This document shows positions 9,267 to 15,803 of a stretch of 15,803 nucleotides of DNA, one piece after another; within the stretch, counting starts at the first letter, position 1; every line of letters begins with the position of its first letter. Position numbers and translations under genes: made by a program. The DNA is from Roseiarcus sp049514155 (GTDB lineage Bacteria > Pseudomonadota > Alphaproteobacteria > Rhizobiales > Beijerinckiaceae): NCBI RefSeq assembly GCF_049514155.1, contig NZ_JBEKVH010000090.1, positions 1 to 15,803 on the forward strand. The letters are read 5' to 3'. Below the pieces are notes generated by a model, which had not been told where the DNA came from, did not search any database, and worked only from the letters and a program-made list of their open reading frames with translations.

Positions 9267-9665
9267 CTACACGCCTTCGACCGGCGCCAACCGCGCGCCG
9301 TCGGCCGCGGCTTCGACGCGGCGATAGAAACACGATCGACGGCCGGTGTGGCAGGCCCCGCCGTCGCCGCCGACCTTGACCCGGGCGAGCAGCGCGTCCT
9401 GGTCGCAGTCGACCCTGAGCTCGACCACGGTCTGGACCTGGCCGGACGTGTCGCCCTTGCGCCACAGCCTTTGGCGCGAGCGCGACCAATAGTGCATCAC
9501 GCCGGTCGCCAGCGTTTTCTCGATCGCCTCGGCGTTCATGTGGGCGAGCATCAACACTTCGCCGCTGTCGGCCTCGACCGCGACGCAGGTCACCAGCCCG
9601 TCAGCCGAGAAGCGCGGGGTGAAGGCGGCGCCTTCCTCCAGATCGTTTGCCGCCGCGCCGGGCAT
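9267..9665 (-). CDS. hisI: Phosphoribosyl-AMP cyclohydrolase
   Basis: Opens the adenine ring of phosphoribosyl-AMP, the third step of histidine synthesis, in the cytoplasm. It encodes 132 residues and is a stand-alone HisI without the HisE pyrophosphohydrolase domain. Motifs seen: WRKGDTSG at 68-75, the metal site DCDQD at 86-90, and CHTGRRSC at 105-112. Cys87, Cys105 and Cys112 match the zinc ligands of the family. The ATG at 9665 lies two bases past the folE stop; a TTG two codons earlier (9671) would overlap it. Translation is probably coupled to folE. HisI next to folE rather than with the other his genes is, to my knowledge, common in Hyphomicrobiales. Confidence 0.96.
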   Translation of the reverse strand: MPGAAANDLEEGAAFTPRFSADGLVTCVAVEADSGEVLMLAHMNAEAIEKTLATGVMHYWSRSRQRLWRKGDTSGQVQTVVELRVDCDQDALLARVKVGGDGGACHTGRRSCFYRRVEAAADGARLAPVEGV

Positions 9666-9667
9666 GA

Positions 9668-10312
9668 TCAATGCGCGCCGCGCAGCAGCGTGAGGAAGCG
9701 GGTCTGTTCGTTCGGCTGCGAGCGGAAGACGCCGGTGAACTGCGTCGTCACGGTCGAGACGCCATCCTTCTTCACGCCGCGCATCGACATGCAGGTGTGC
9801 TCGGCCTCGATCATCACCGCGACGCCGCGGGTGTTGAGCGCGCCGTCGATCGCGTTGACGATCTGGGACGACAGCGCTTCCTGGGTTTGCAGCCGGCGCG
9901 CGAACGTGTCGACGATGCGCGCCAGCTTCGACAGGCCGACGACGCCGAGGCGCGGGTAATAGGCGATGTGAGCCTTGCCGATGAACGGCGCGATGTGGTG
10001 CTCGCAATGCGAGATGAAGGGAATGTCGCGGATGAGGATCAGGTCCTTGTAGCCGTCGACGTCGTCGAACACGCGCGACAAGTGCTCGCTGGGGTCCTGA
10101 CGGTAGCCGGCGAACAGTTCCTCATAGGCCTTGACCACCCGGCGCGGGGTGTCGAGCAGCCCCTCGCGATCGGGATTGTCGCCGGCCCAGGCGATCAGGG
10201 TGCGGACCGCCGCCTCGGCTTCCTCGCGCGTGGGGCGAGCGGGCGCTTCGGCGCCGCGCTCGTCGCGGGTGGCCTCAGTGCGGCGCTGGTCGCGGGTCAC
10301 AATGTCGTCCAT
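9668..10312 (-). CDS. folE: GTP cyclohydrolase I (type IA)
   Basis: Converts GTP to 7,8-dihydroneopterin triphosphate, the first step of folate and pterin synthesis (and a source of queuosine precursors), as a cytoplasmic decamer. It encodes 214 residues, normal for the family. The zinc ligands are Cys103 and His106 in SHCEHH and Cys174 in EHTCMSMRG; the stretch RLGVVGLSKLARIVD and the end TRFLTLLRG are typical. The first ~27 residues are charged and variable, as usual. GAAGAG before the ATG is a plausible ribosome site. It is first in the folE-hisI pair and divergent from the Fe-S scaffold gene across 115 bases, a gap that holds an AT-rich TATATAGT at 10381-10388 but no -35 box I would defend. 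Confidence 0.97.
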   Translation of the reverse strand: MDDIVTRDQRRTEATRDERGAEAPARPTREEAEAAVRTLIAWAGDNPDREGLLDTPRRVVKAYEELFAGYRQDPSEHLSRVFDDVDGYKDLILIRDIPFISHCEHHIAPFIGKAHIAYYPRLGVVGLSKLARIVDTFARRLQTQEALSSQIVNAIDGALNTRGVAVMIEAEHTCMSMRGVKKDGVSTVTTQFTGVFRSQPNEQTRFLTLLRGAH

Positions 10313-10427
10313 GGGGCTCTTCTAGCAATTCGGCGGCCGGGCGGCCACCTCTGGCGCTCGCTTTGGTCGGTCGAGCCTCCTATATAGTTACCTCCGGCGG
10401 CGTGAAAAGCCGCCTCGCCTGAGCGTC

Positions 10428-10904
10428 ATGGCTAACGACGATTTCGATGCGATCTATACGGCGCGCATCCTCGAGCTCGCCGCCGACATTCCGCGCCTCG
10501 GCCGGCTCGCCGCGCCCGACGCCAGCGCGTCCGTGCGTTCGCCCATCTGCGGCTCGAAGGTCACGATCGATCTGCGCCTCAGCGACGGCCGGGTCGCCGA
10601 CTTCGCCCATGACGTGCGCGCCTGCGCCTTGGGCCAGGCCGCGTCTTCGCTGATGGCGCGCCATATCGTCGGCGCCGCGCCCGAGGCGCTGATCGCGCTG
10701 CGCGAGACGGTCCGGCGCATGCTCAAGGAAAACGGACCGCCGCCGGCGGGCGAATGGGCGGAATTCGCCGTGCTCGAGCCAGTGCGCGACCTGCCGTCGC
10801 GCCACGCCGCGACCCTGCTGACGTTCGACGCGGTGGCCGAGGCGCTGGGCAAGATCGACGCGCTGCGGCGGCGGGCCGAAGCGGCCGCCGGGACCGATCG
10901 ATGA
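10428..10904 (+). CDS. U-type Fe-S assembly scaffold homologue lacking the third cysteine
   Basis: A 158-residue protein of the IscU/SufU/NifU-N fold, in which three conserved cysteines normally hold a nascent Fe-S cluster or zinc. Two are visible: Cys41 in SPICGSKVTIDL and Cys66 in RACALGQAASS. Where SufU has Cys-Ala-Thr-Leu, this protein has AATL at about 127-130 (RHAATLLTF), so the third cysteine is replaced by alanine. From memory, related alphaproteobacterial proteins share this loss, so it is probably a family trait rather than decay. It may be a scaffold with a different ligand, a carrier or an accessory factor. It overlaps yidD by four bases (ATGA), pointing to coupled translation. 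The ATG at 10428 has only a weak ribosome site. Confidence 0.87.
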   Translation: MANDDFDAIYTARILELAADIPRLGRLAAPDASASVRSPICGSKVTIDLRLSDGRVADFAHDVRACALGQAASSLMARHIVGAAPEALIALRETVRRMLKENGPPPAGEWAEFAVLEPVRDLPSRHAATLLTFDAVAEALGKIDALRRRAEAAAGTDR

Positions 10905-11200
10905 CGGCCTTGGGGCAGGCGCCGCGGCAGGCCGCCCACCTGCTGATCCGCTTCTACCAATTGAGCTTTTCGGCCCTGCTGGGCAGCCGTTGCCGTTACC
11001 TGCCGACCTGCTCGGCCTATGCCGACGAAGCGATCCGTCGGCATGGCCTGTGGGCGGGCGGCTGGATGGCGACGGCGCGGATCTGCCGCTGCCATCCCTG
11101 GGGCGGGTCGGGTTACGATCCGCCGCCGCCAACGCCGCCCCGCCGCGCGTCATGGCTGACGCCGTGGCGCTACGGCCGCTGGCGCCGCCGCTGCGACTGA
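10901..11200 (+). CDS. yidD: Membrane protein insertion efficiency factor YidD
   Basis: Small inner-membrane-associated protein that helps the YidC/Sec route insert membrane proteins. It encodes 99 residues. Family hallmarks are FYQLSFSALLGSRCRYLPTCS (about residues 18-38) with Cys31 and Cys37, and CRCHPWGGSGYDP (62-74). An amphipathic N-terminal helix takes the place of a true membrane segment. The C-terminus is Pro- and Arg-rich. The ATG overlaps the stop codon of the Fe-S scaffold gene (ATGA), so the two are probably translated together. Unlike the classic rpmH-rnpA-yidD-yidC cluster, it stands apart from those genes here. Confidence 0.95.
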   Translation: MTALGQAPRQAAHLLIRFYQLSFSALLGSRCRYLPTCSAYADEAIRRHGLWAGGWMATARICRCHPWGGSGYDPPPPTPPRRASWLTPWRYGRWRRRCD

Positions 11201-11242
11201 AAGCCGGGGAAAGCGCCGCTCGGGCCGCGTCGACGGCTGGCG

Positions 11243-11261
11243 TTCACAGGGGGTTAACCAT
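11243..11261 (+). promoter_or_regulatory. CtrA-like binding motif upstream of the SGNH cluster
   Basis: TTCA, seven bases, then TTAACCAT. The alphaproteobacterial CtrA consensus is TTAA-N7-TTAAC, often extended to TTAACCAT, so the right half is complete and the left half has one mismatch. It ends 43 bases before the first SGNH start codon, a sensible place for activation or repression. The same spot also contains an AACCA-tagcg-TGGTT inverted repeat (11256-11270). It is the most distinctive sequence in the 104-base gap 11201-11304. Only a motif match; no experimental support. Confidence 0.38.
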
Positions 11262-11304
11262 AGCGTGGTTTCGTCGTCGCGACGCGCTTCTGCTTGGTGA
11301 CCCT

Positions 11305-11973
11305 ATGTGTTTGCGCCGCATCGCTCTTTTGCTGCTGTTGGCCGGCGTCGCGCCGGCGGCGGCGCGGGCCGAAGAGGTTCGTATCATCGGCGACAGCATC
11401 GGCGAGGGCCTGCACCTCGCCTCGGACATTCCGTCGCCCGCAAATCGCTTTAACGTCGCGATCTACACCCCCAAAATCTTTGAACAAATCCGGGATATGC
11501 CGCGCGGCGCGAACGTCGTCATGAGCCTGGGCACCAACGACGCGGTCGCCGGCCTCGACGAGCAGCAGCCGCGCATCGCGCAGATTGTCGCCGCCGCGCG
11601 CGAGCAGGGCATCAAGCTCACCTGGCTCGGTCCGCCGTGCGTGCGCACCGCCTGGGAGGTCCATTCCGAGCGGCTCGACAAGGTCATCGCGGCGACTTTG
11701 GCTGGCACTTCAGTGGCTTACGTCTCAGCCCAGACCCCCGAGTTCTGCGCCCCGGGGCTGCACGCCGGCGACGGCGTCCACTTTACTATGGCGGGCTACA
11801 GGCTGTTGTGGCAGAAGGCGGCGTCCGTTGCGGGGATACCGATCGTCGAAGTCGCCGCAAGCGACCACAAGCCGGTCGTTGCGAGCGGCAAGAAGGGGTC
11901 AAGCGGGAAAAAACATAAGAAAAAGAAGCACGTCGCCCCATTGGCGACGCCTGCCGCGGCCGCGCGGACTTGA
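11305..11973 (+). CDS. Exported SGNH/GDSL hydrolase with Lys-rich tail (SGNH-1)
   Basis: A 222-residue secreted esterase or acyltransferase-fold protein. Residues 1-22 form a signal peptide (MCLRR, a Leu-rich core, then AAARA). The mature part starts at once with IIGDSIGEG (nucleophile Ser31), followed by SLGTND (Asn78) and DGVH at 156-159 (Asp156, His159): all SGNH blocks are present, so activity is likely. The C-terminus (about 192-222) is Lys- and Ser-rich (GKKGSSGKKHKKKKH), then Ala-rich, and may bind an acidic wall or polysaccharide surface. The ATG at 11305 gives a complete signal peptide; its ribosome site is weak. It is the first of three SGNH genes before an MBOAT acyltransferase, so acting on O-acyl groups of an envelope polymer is a reasonable inference. 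Confidence 0.85.
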   Translation: MCLRRIALLLLLAGVAPAAARAEEVRIIGDSIGEGLHLASDIPSPANRFNVAIYTPKIFEQIRDMPRGANVVMSLGTNDAVAGLDEQQPRIAQIVAAAREQGIKLTWLGPPCVRTAWEVHSERLDKVIAATLAGTSVAYVSAQTPEFCAPGLHAGDGVHFTMAGYRLLWQKAASVAGIPIVEVAASDHKPVVASGKKGSSGKKHKKKKHVAPLATPAAAART

Positions 11974-12001
11974 GCAATCGCTAGCCGAAGGCGCGTGAAG
12001 G

Positions 12002-12796
12002 ATGTTGAAGTCCGGGTTCTCGGTTTCGACGCGTTGCGTCGTGTTGGTCGCGTTCGCCGCCGTCGCCGCGATCGGGGCGCCGGCCGTGGCGTCGGCCGAA
12101 GGCCCGGCGACGCTGCACATCGCCTTCGTCGGCGATTCGATGGCCGACGGTCTGTGGGGCGCGATGTTTCGCCGCCTCGGAAAAGACAAATGTTTGGCGG
12201 ATAAGGTGAAGCTGATCCGCCGAGCGAAGAACGGCACCGGGTTGACCCGACTCGATCAGTATAACTGGGTCGACGAGGTGGGGGCGATCGCCACGGATCC
12301 GGGGGCTGACCTTTTTGTTGGCTCGTTCGGCGTCAACGATCGCCAGTCGATCGTCGACGTCGACAAGAAGCGGACCGAATTTGGCGGCCCGGATTACGAC
12401 GGCCGCTACGAGGGAATCGTCGAGGATGTGGTCCACAGCGCCCTGTCGCACGGTTCGTCGGTCCTGGTGATGGGGCTGCCGGTCATGCTCGACGCCGCCG
12501 CCAACGCCGACGCCGCCGCCAAGAACAAGCTGTTTGCGGACGCGGTGGCCCATGTCGCCTCGCCGAGCGCCGTCTATGTGGCGCCGTGGACCTCGCAGCC
12601 GCCGCCCGACGTCTACAAACCGTTCCTGCCCAACGCCAAGCAGACCCTGGTGCAGGTGCGCGCGCCCGACGGGGTGCACTTCACCACGGCCGGCTACGAC
12701 ATGGTCATGGACGCCTTCTTTCCGGCGATCATGGACAGCCTGAAGCAACGCGGCCGCGACGTCGCCGCCGAGTGCGAACAGATGGGAGCGAAATAG
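12002..12796 (+). CDS. Exported SGNH hydrolase, DUF459-like (SGNH-2)
   Basis: A 264-residue exported SGNH-fold protein resembling the DUF459 group often found in Hyphomicrobiales. The signal peptide ends near residue 32 (APAVASA). Catalytic blocks: AFVGDSMADG with Ser46, GSFGVND with Asn112, and APDGVHFTTAGY with Asp223 and His226. The region between the Asn and Asp blocks holds a GLPVM stretch and a variable Ala/Asp segment. The start is slightly uncertain: GAAGG touches the ATG at 12002 directly, so the TTG one codon later, or GTG or TTG codons further in, could be used. It lies 28 bases after SGNH-1 and three bases before SGNH-3, clearly in one operon. The substrate is unknown; deacetylation or acetyl transfer on an envelope glycan is inferred from context. 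Confidence 0.85.
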   Translation: MLKSGFSVSTRCVVLVAFAAVAAIGAPAVASAEGPATLHIAFVGDSMADGLWGAMFRRLGKDKCLADKVKLIRRAKNGTGLTRLDQYNWVDEVGAIATDPGADLFVGSFGVNDRQSIVDVDKKRTEFGGPDYDGRYEGIVEDVVHSALSHGSSVLVMGLPVMLDAAANADAAAKNKLFADAVAHVASPSAVYVAPWTSQPPPDVYKPFLPNAKQTLVQVRAPDGVHFTTAGYDMVMDAFFPAIMDSLKQRGRDVAAECEQMGAK

Positions 12797-12799
12797 GGC

Positions 12800-14386
12800 T
12801 TGCGAAGTTCGGTTGCGCTGCTCGCCTGGGCCTCGGCCCTGCTGATCGGCGCGGTGGGGGCGACCCTCACCGCGAAGATCGACGTGAGCGCGCCCACGAA
12901 CGTCAGCGCCGCTGAGCAGTCGCTGCAATCGGCGAGCCGACTGCGACTGCCCGCCGCCCAGCGACTCGTCGCGCTCGCCGGCGCCGATCCGCGCTTCGAC
13001 GTCTGGCGAAACCCAGGCCGCAGCGGGCCGCCGAAGACGACCGCGCGCGCCGCCGGGCCGCCCAGCTCCGGCGACAAGCTGCTGCGGGTGGCGATGATGG
13101 CCAAGCCGACGCTGCCGAACGCCGGTCTCGCTCCGCTCGGACGCGCCCGAAACGTCGGCGCGCTGTCCGCGCTCGAGGCGGCGCTGCCGGCGGCGGAGCG
13201 GCCAAGCCCCGAACTCACCGCTTACGGCGAGCTCGAGCCCGACTTCTTCGCCGCGCGCCGGCTGACTGTGCTGCAGCTCGGCGACAGCCACACCGCCGCC
13301 GATTTCTTCACCGGCCGGGTGCGCGAGCGGCTGCAGCAGACCTTCGGCGCCGGCGGCATGGACTATCTCGTTCCGGGCAAGCCTCACCCCGGCGTACGCT
13401 CGGCCCTGTTCGACAGCGACGCGTCCGACGGCTGGAGCTACGAGGCGCTGCAGAAATCGGACGAGACCCGCCGCTTCTACCTCTCCGGCTTCAACGCGGT
13501 CGCCCATCGCGCCGGCGCGTCGCTCAGCCTCAAGGCGAAGGGCGGCCTCGCCTACGACAGCGTTCAGGTCGCGTTCCTCAAGCAGCCGGGCGGCGGCCGC
13601 GCCGAGGTTCTGGTCGACGGCGAGCCGAGCGGCGACATCAGCCTCGACGGCGCCGCCGATCAGCGCGCGACGCTCGACGTCAACGCCGCCGATCACGGCG
13701 CGCACGGTTTCCACGACATTGCGGTGCGCTCGCTGACCGACGCGCCGGTGACCGTCACCGGCGTCGAGGTCAATCGCGAAGGCGACGGCGTTTCCTACGT
13801 CAGCCTCGGCTTCCCCGGCGCGACGGTGCAACTGCTGCAGAAGCTCGCCGACGACAATCTCGCCGACGACCTCAAGCGCATTGCGCCCGACGTCATCGTC
13901 CTCGCCTTCGGCACCAACGAGGGCTTCAACGATGCGCTCGACGTCGGCGCCTATGCCGCGCAGTACGAGCAGATCGTCAAGCGACTGAAGTCGCTCAGGC
14001 CGCAGGCGCGCATCGTCATCGTCGGCCCGCCAGACGGCGCGCGCGCGGGCGGCGCCTGCAAGCCCGGCGCGCCCGGCTGCGCGACGTCGGCGGGCGCCGA
14101 CGGCGCCGCCTGCCATCTGCCGACGCCGCCCAAGCTCGCCCAGGTGCGCGAAGCGCAGCGCCGCCTGGCGATGCGGCTCGAAGCCGATTTCTGGGACTGG
14201 TCGTCGGCGATGCCGAGCCCATGCGGCGCGCAAGTGTGGGCCGCGGCCGACCCGCCGCTGATGGCCCACGATTACGTGCATATGACGACAGAAGGTTATA
14301 AGCAGAGCGCCGACCGATTTGCGGATTTTCTCATCCCCCTGATCGAAGGCCGGCAGACCAGCGCCCATGTTGTTTCCAACAATTGA
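12800..14386 (+). CDS. Large SGNH hydrolase/acetyltransferase-like protein with inserted domain (SGNH-3)
   Basis: A 528-residue protein with an N-terminal signal peptide or anchor (about residues 5-25) and a low-complexity Ala/Pro-rich region to about 145. The SGNH core is split: LQLGDSH carries Ser163, whereas the Asn block FGTNEGF (Asn373) comes about 200 residues later, and DYVH at 491-494 gives Asp491 and His494. The insert (about 215-330) looks beta-rich (SLSLKAKGGLAYDSVQVAFL, VTGVEVN) and resembles in layout the carbohydrate-binding insert of Neisseria Ape1 peptidoglycan O-acetylesterase. A Cys-containing loop follows at about 395-420. Start: TTG at 12800, three bases after the SGNH-2 stop; a different start a few codons in is possible. 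It overlaps the MBOAT gene by 20 bases, so the pair probably act together, as AlgX-AlgI or PatB-PatA do. Confidence 0.85.
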   Translation: MRSSVALLAWASALLIGAVGATLTAKIDVSAPTNVSAAEQSLQSASRLRLPAAQRLVALAGADPRFDVWRNPGRSGPPKTTARAAGPPSSGDKLLRVAMMAKPTLPNAGLAPLGRARNVGALSALEAALPAAERPSPELTAYGELEPDFFAARRLTVLQLGDSHTAADFFTGRVRERLQQTFGAGGMDYLVPGKPHPGVRSALFDSDASDGWSYEALQKSDETRRFYLSGFNAVAHRAGASLSLKAKGGLAYDSVQVAFLKQPGGGRAEVLVDGEPSGDISLDGAADQRATLDVNAADHGAHGFHDIAVRSLTDAPVTVTGVEVNREGDGVSYVSLGFPGATVQLLQKLADDNLADDLKRIAPDVIVLAFGTNEGFNDALDVGAYAAQYEQIVKRLKSLRPQARIVIVGPPDGARAGGACKPGAPGCATSAGADGAACHLPTPPKLAQVREAQRRLAMRLEADFWDWSSAMPSPCGAQVWAAADPPLMAHDYVHMTTEGYKQSADRFADFLIPLIEGRQTSAHVVSNN

Positions 14387-15785
14387 TTTTGGTCTGTTCT
14401 TCGCGTTCTCGTTCATATTGGTTTGGGGTCTCAACCCCTACAACACCGTCAAGAAATACGTCCTCCTCGCGCTGAGCCTCGCGTTCTACGCGTCGTGGAA
14501 CTGGCGCTTCCTGTTTCTGCTGTTGGCGAGCGGGGCGATCTCCTATGTCGTCGGCCTCTATGTCGACGCGTCGGCGCAGCGGCCCTTTCGCCGCCTCGCG
14601 CTCGGCGCCGGCGTCGCACTCGACCTCGCCATCCTCGCCTATTTCAAATACCTCGACTTCTTCATCGCCCAGGCGCTGAACCTCGCCCACATGCTCGGCT
14701 TCGATCTGCCGCTCGGCTTCGTCAACGTCACGCTGCCGGTGGCGATCTCGTTCCTCACTTTCCACGCCATTTCCTATGTCGTCGACGTCTACCGCGGCCG
14801 GATTCCCGCCTCGCGCTCGCCGCTCGACATCCTGCTCTACGTCAGCTTCTTCCCACATCTGGTGGCGGGGCCGATCGTGCGCGCCCACGAATTCCTGCCG
14901 CAGCTCGCTTCGCCGCGCCGCGCCGGCGATTTCTCCTTCGGCGAGAACATGCTGCTGATCCTTGGCGGCCTGTTCAAGAAGATGGTGATCGCCAACTACC
15001 TGGCGGTGCGCTTCGTCGATCCGGTCTTCACCGATCCGTCGCAGTTTTCGCGCTTCGATCTGATCATGGCGGTCTACGCCTACGCGATCCAGATTTACGC
15101 CGATTTCTCCGCCTACACCGACATCGCCATCGGCGTGGCGGCGCTGCTCGGCTACCGCTTTCCGCAGAATTTCAACCAGCCCTATCGCGCGCTCGGCATC
15201 GGCGATTTCTGGCGGCGCTGGCACATGACGCTGTCGAACTGGCTGCGCGACTACCTCTACATTCCGCTCGGCGGCAACCGCCACGGCGCCTGGGCGACGG
15301 CGCGCAACCTGATGCTGACGATGACGCTCGGCGGCCTGTGGCACGGCGCCAACTGGACTTTCCTGATCTGGGGCGCGATGCACGGCGCGGCGCTGGTCGT
15401 CGACCATGCCTGGCGGCGCAGCGCCGCCTTCGCGCGCTGGGGCGGGGGGCCGATCGTCCGTGTCGTCGATTGGGCGCTGACCTTCAATTTCGTCTGTCTC
15501 GCCTGGCTGTTCTTCCGCGCGCCCTCGCTCGACGCCGTCGGCCAGTTCCTCTCGGGCGTGTGGACCGACAATGGCGCCGCCTCGACCATGCCGGCGGTGG
15601 TGCTGCCGTTGATCGCCTGCGGCGCGCTGACCCAGATCGCGCCGCCGCAAACCCGCGCGGCGATGGGCGTCGTGCTCGACAACCGCGGCGCGCTGGCTCA
15701 GGCGGCGTTCGGCTTTGTCCTGCTGTATGCGATCGTCGTCTTGGCCCCGTCGGCTTCGGCGCCGTTCATCTACTTCCAGTTCTAG
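14367..15785 (+). CDS. MBOAT-family O-acyltransferase (AlgI/PatA-like)
   Basis: A 472-residue polytopic inner-membrane protein of the membrane-bound O-acyltransferase family, which passes acetyl groups from a cytoplasmic donor to an extracytoplasmic acceptor during O-acetylation of alginate, cellulose or peptidoglycan. It starts MLFPTIDFGLFFAFSF, typical of AlgI/PatA; further hallmarks are YFKYLDFF, PVAISFLTFHAISYVVDVYRG, FFPHLVAGPIVR, FADFSAYTDIAIG-like text (YADFSAYTDIAIG), FWRRWHMTLSNWLRDYLYIPLGG (His286) and GLWHGANWTFLIWG with the conserved catalytic His326. About ten or more membrane segments are evident. The length fits the family, and the end FIYFQF is typical. The ATG lies inside the end of SGNH-3 (20-base overlap). 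The acceptor polymer is unknown. A further gene begins 12 bases downstream. Confidence 0.95.
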   Translation: MLFPTIDFGLFFAFSFILVWGLNPYNTVKKYVLLALSLAFYASWNWRFLFLLLASGAISYVVGLYVDASAQRPFRRLALGAGVALDLAILAYFKYLDFFIAQALNLAHMLGFDLPLGFVNVTLPVAISFLTFHAISYVVDVYRGRIPASRSPLDILLYVSFFPHLVAGPIVRAHEFLPQLASPRRAGDFSFGENMLLILGGLFKKMVIANYLAVRFVDPVFTDPSQFSRFDLIMAVYAYAIQIYADFSAYTDIAIGVAALLGYRFPQNFNQPYRALGIGDFWRRWHMTLSNWLRDYLYIPLGGNRHGAWATARNLMLTMTLGGLWHGANWTFLIWGAMHGAALVVDHAWRRSAAFARWGGGPIVRVVDWALTFNFVCLAWLFFRAPSLDAVGQFLSGVWTDNGAASTMPAVVLPLIACGALTQIAPPQTRAAMGVVLDNRGALAQAAFGFVLLYAIVVLAPSASAPFIYFQF

Positions 15786-15786
15786 C

Positions 15787-15793
15787 GGAGAGA
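15787..15793 (+). promoter_or_regulatory. Ribosome binding site of the next, truncated gene
   Basis: GGAGAGA begins right after the MBOAT stop codon and stands four bases before ATG at 15798, a good Shine-Dalgarno arrangement. Confidence 0.5.
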
Positions 15794-15797
15794 CGCG

Positions 15798-15803
15798 ATG
15801 GCC
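15798..15803 (+). CDS. Start of a further cluster gene (cut by the window end)
   Basis: ATG GCC follows a strong ribosome site 12 bases after the MBOAT stop codon. Only two codons are visible, so the product cannot be named. Its spacing indicates that the operon of SGNH and MBOAT genes continues to the right. Confidence 0.5.

Noticed and set aside
10321..10390. TATATAGT at 10381-10388 as a -10 box for the Fe-S scaffold or folE
   Set aside because: The AT-rich patch is striking in this GC-rich DNA, but neither strand has a credible -35 hexamer at 16-18 bases, so it was not listed as a promoter.
11981..14434. Minus-strand open frame of 817 codons, and another at 14331-15650
   Set aside because: Both are antisense to SGNH-2, SGNH-3 and the MBOAT gene, whose motifs and membrane segments are clear on the plus strand. 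The antisense proteins have no recognisable features.

Overview
The window is GC-rich and reads as the chromosome of an alphaproteobacterium, most likely of the Hyphomicrobiales (Rhizobiales). The evidence is an NdvB/ChvB-type cyclic beta-1,2-glucan synthase, a groESL operon under a CIRCE operator, a folE-hisI pair, and a two-cysteine U-type Fe-S scaffold overlapping yidD. A family such as Beijerinckiaceae or Methylocystaceae would fit, but the sequence alone does not decide it. There are no IS elements, phage genes, tRNAs, rRNAs or CRISPR arrays. Three start codons appear to be TTG (ndvB, the SDR gene and the third SGNH gene).

Layout. (1) 1-4286, minus: the N-terminal half of ndvB, running off the left edge. 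(2) 4575-6559, minus: groES-groEL with CIRCE at 6651-6677; a hairpin lies between groEL and ndvB. (3) 6857-8160, plus: a short-chain dehydrogenase resembling Caulobacter D-xylose 1-dehydrogenase, then a two-CBS-domain protein. (4) 8174-10312, minus: folE and hisI (almost touching), then a patatin-like phospholipase that converges on the CBS gene. (5) 10428-11200, plus: a U-type Fe-S scaffold homologue lacking the third cysteine, overlapping yidD by ATGA. (6) 11305-15785, plus: three consecutive exported or membrane-anchored SGNH/GDSL-hydrolase genes and an MBOAT (AlgI/PatA-type) O-acyltransferase. A further gene starts at 15798 and is cut by the window end.

Function. Regions 1-5 are housekeeping: periplasmic glucan synthesis, heat-inducible chaperonin, folate/pterin and histidine steps, Fe-S and membrane-protein biogenesis. 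Region 6 is the most interesting part. An MBOAT that can pass acyl groups across the inner membrane sits with three different SGNH proteins able to transfer or remove acyl groups outside the cytoplasm. This is the logic of alginate, cellulose and peptidoglycan O-acetylation systems, but the triple-SGNH arrangement matches none of the standard operons I know, and the polymer modified cannot be told from the sequence. A CtrA-like motif stands just upstream of the first SGNH gene.

Many very long open frames lie antisense to the real genes. They are by-products of high GC and strong codon bias and are left out.
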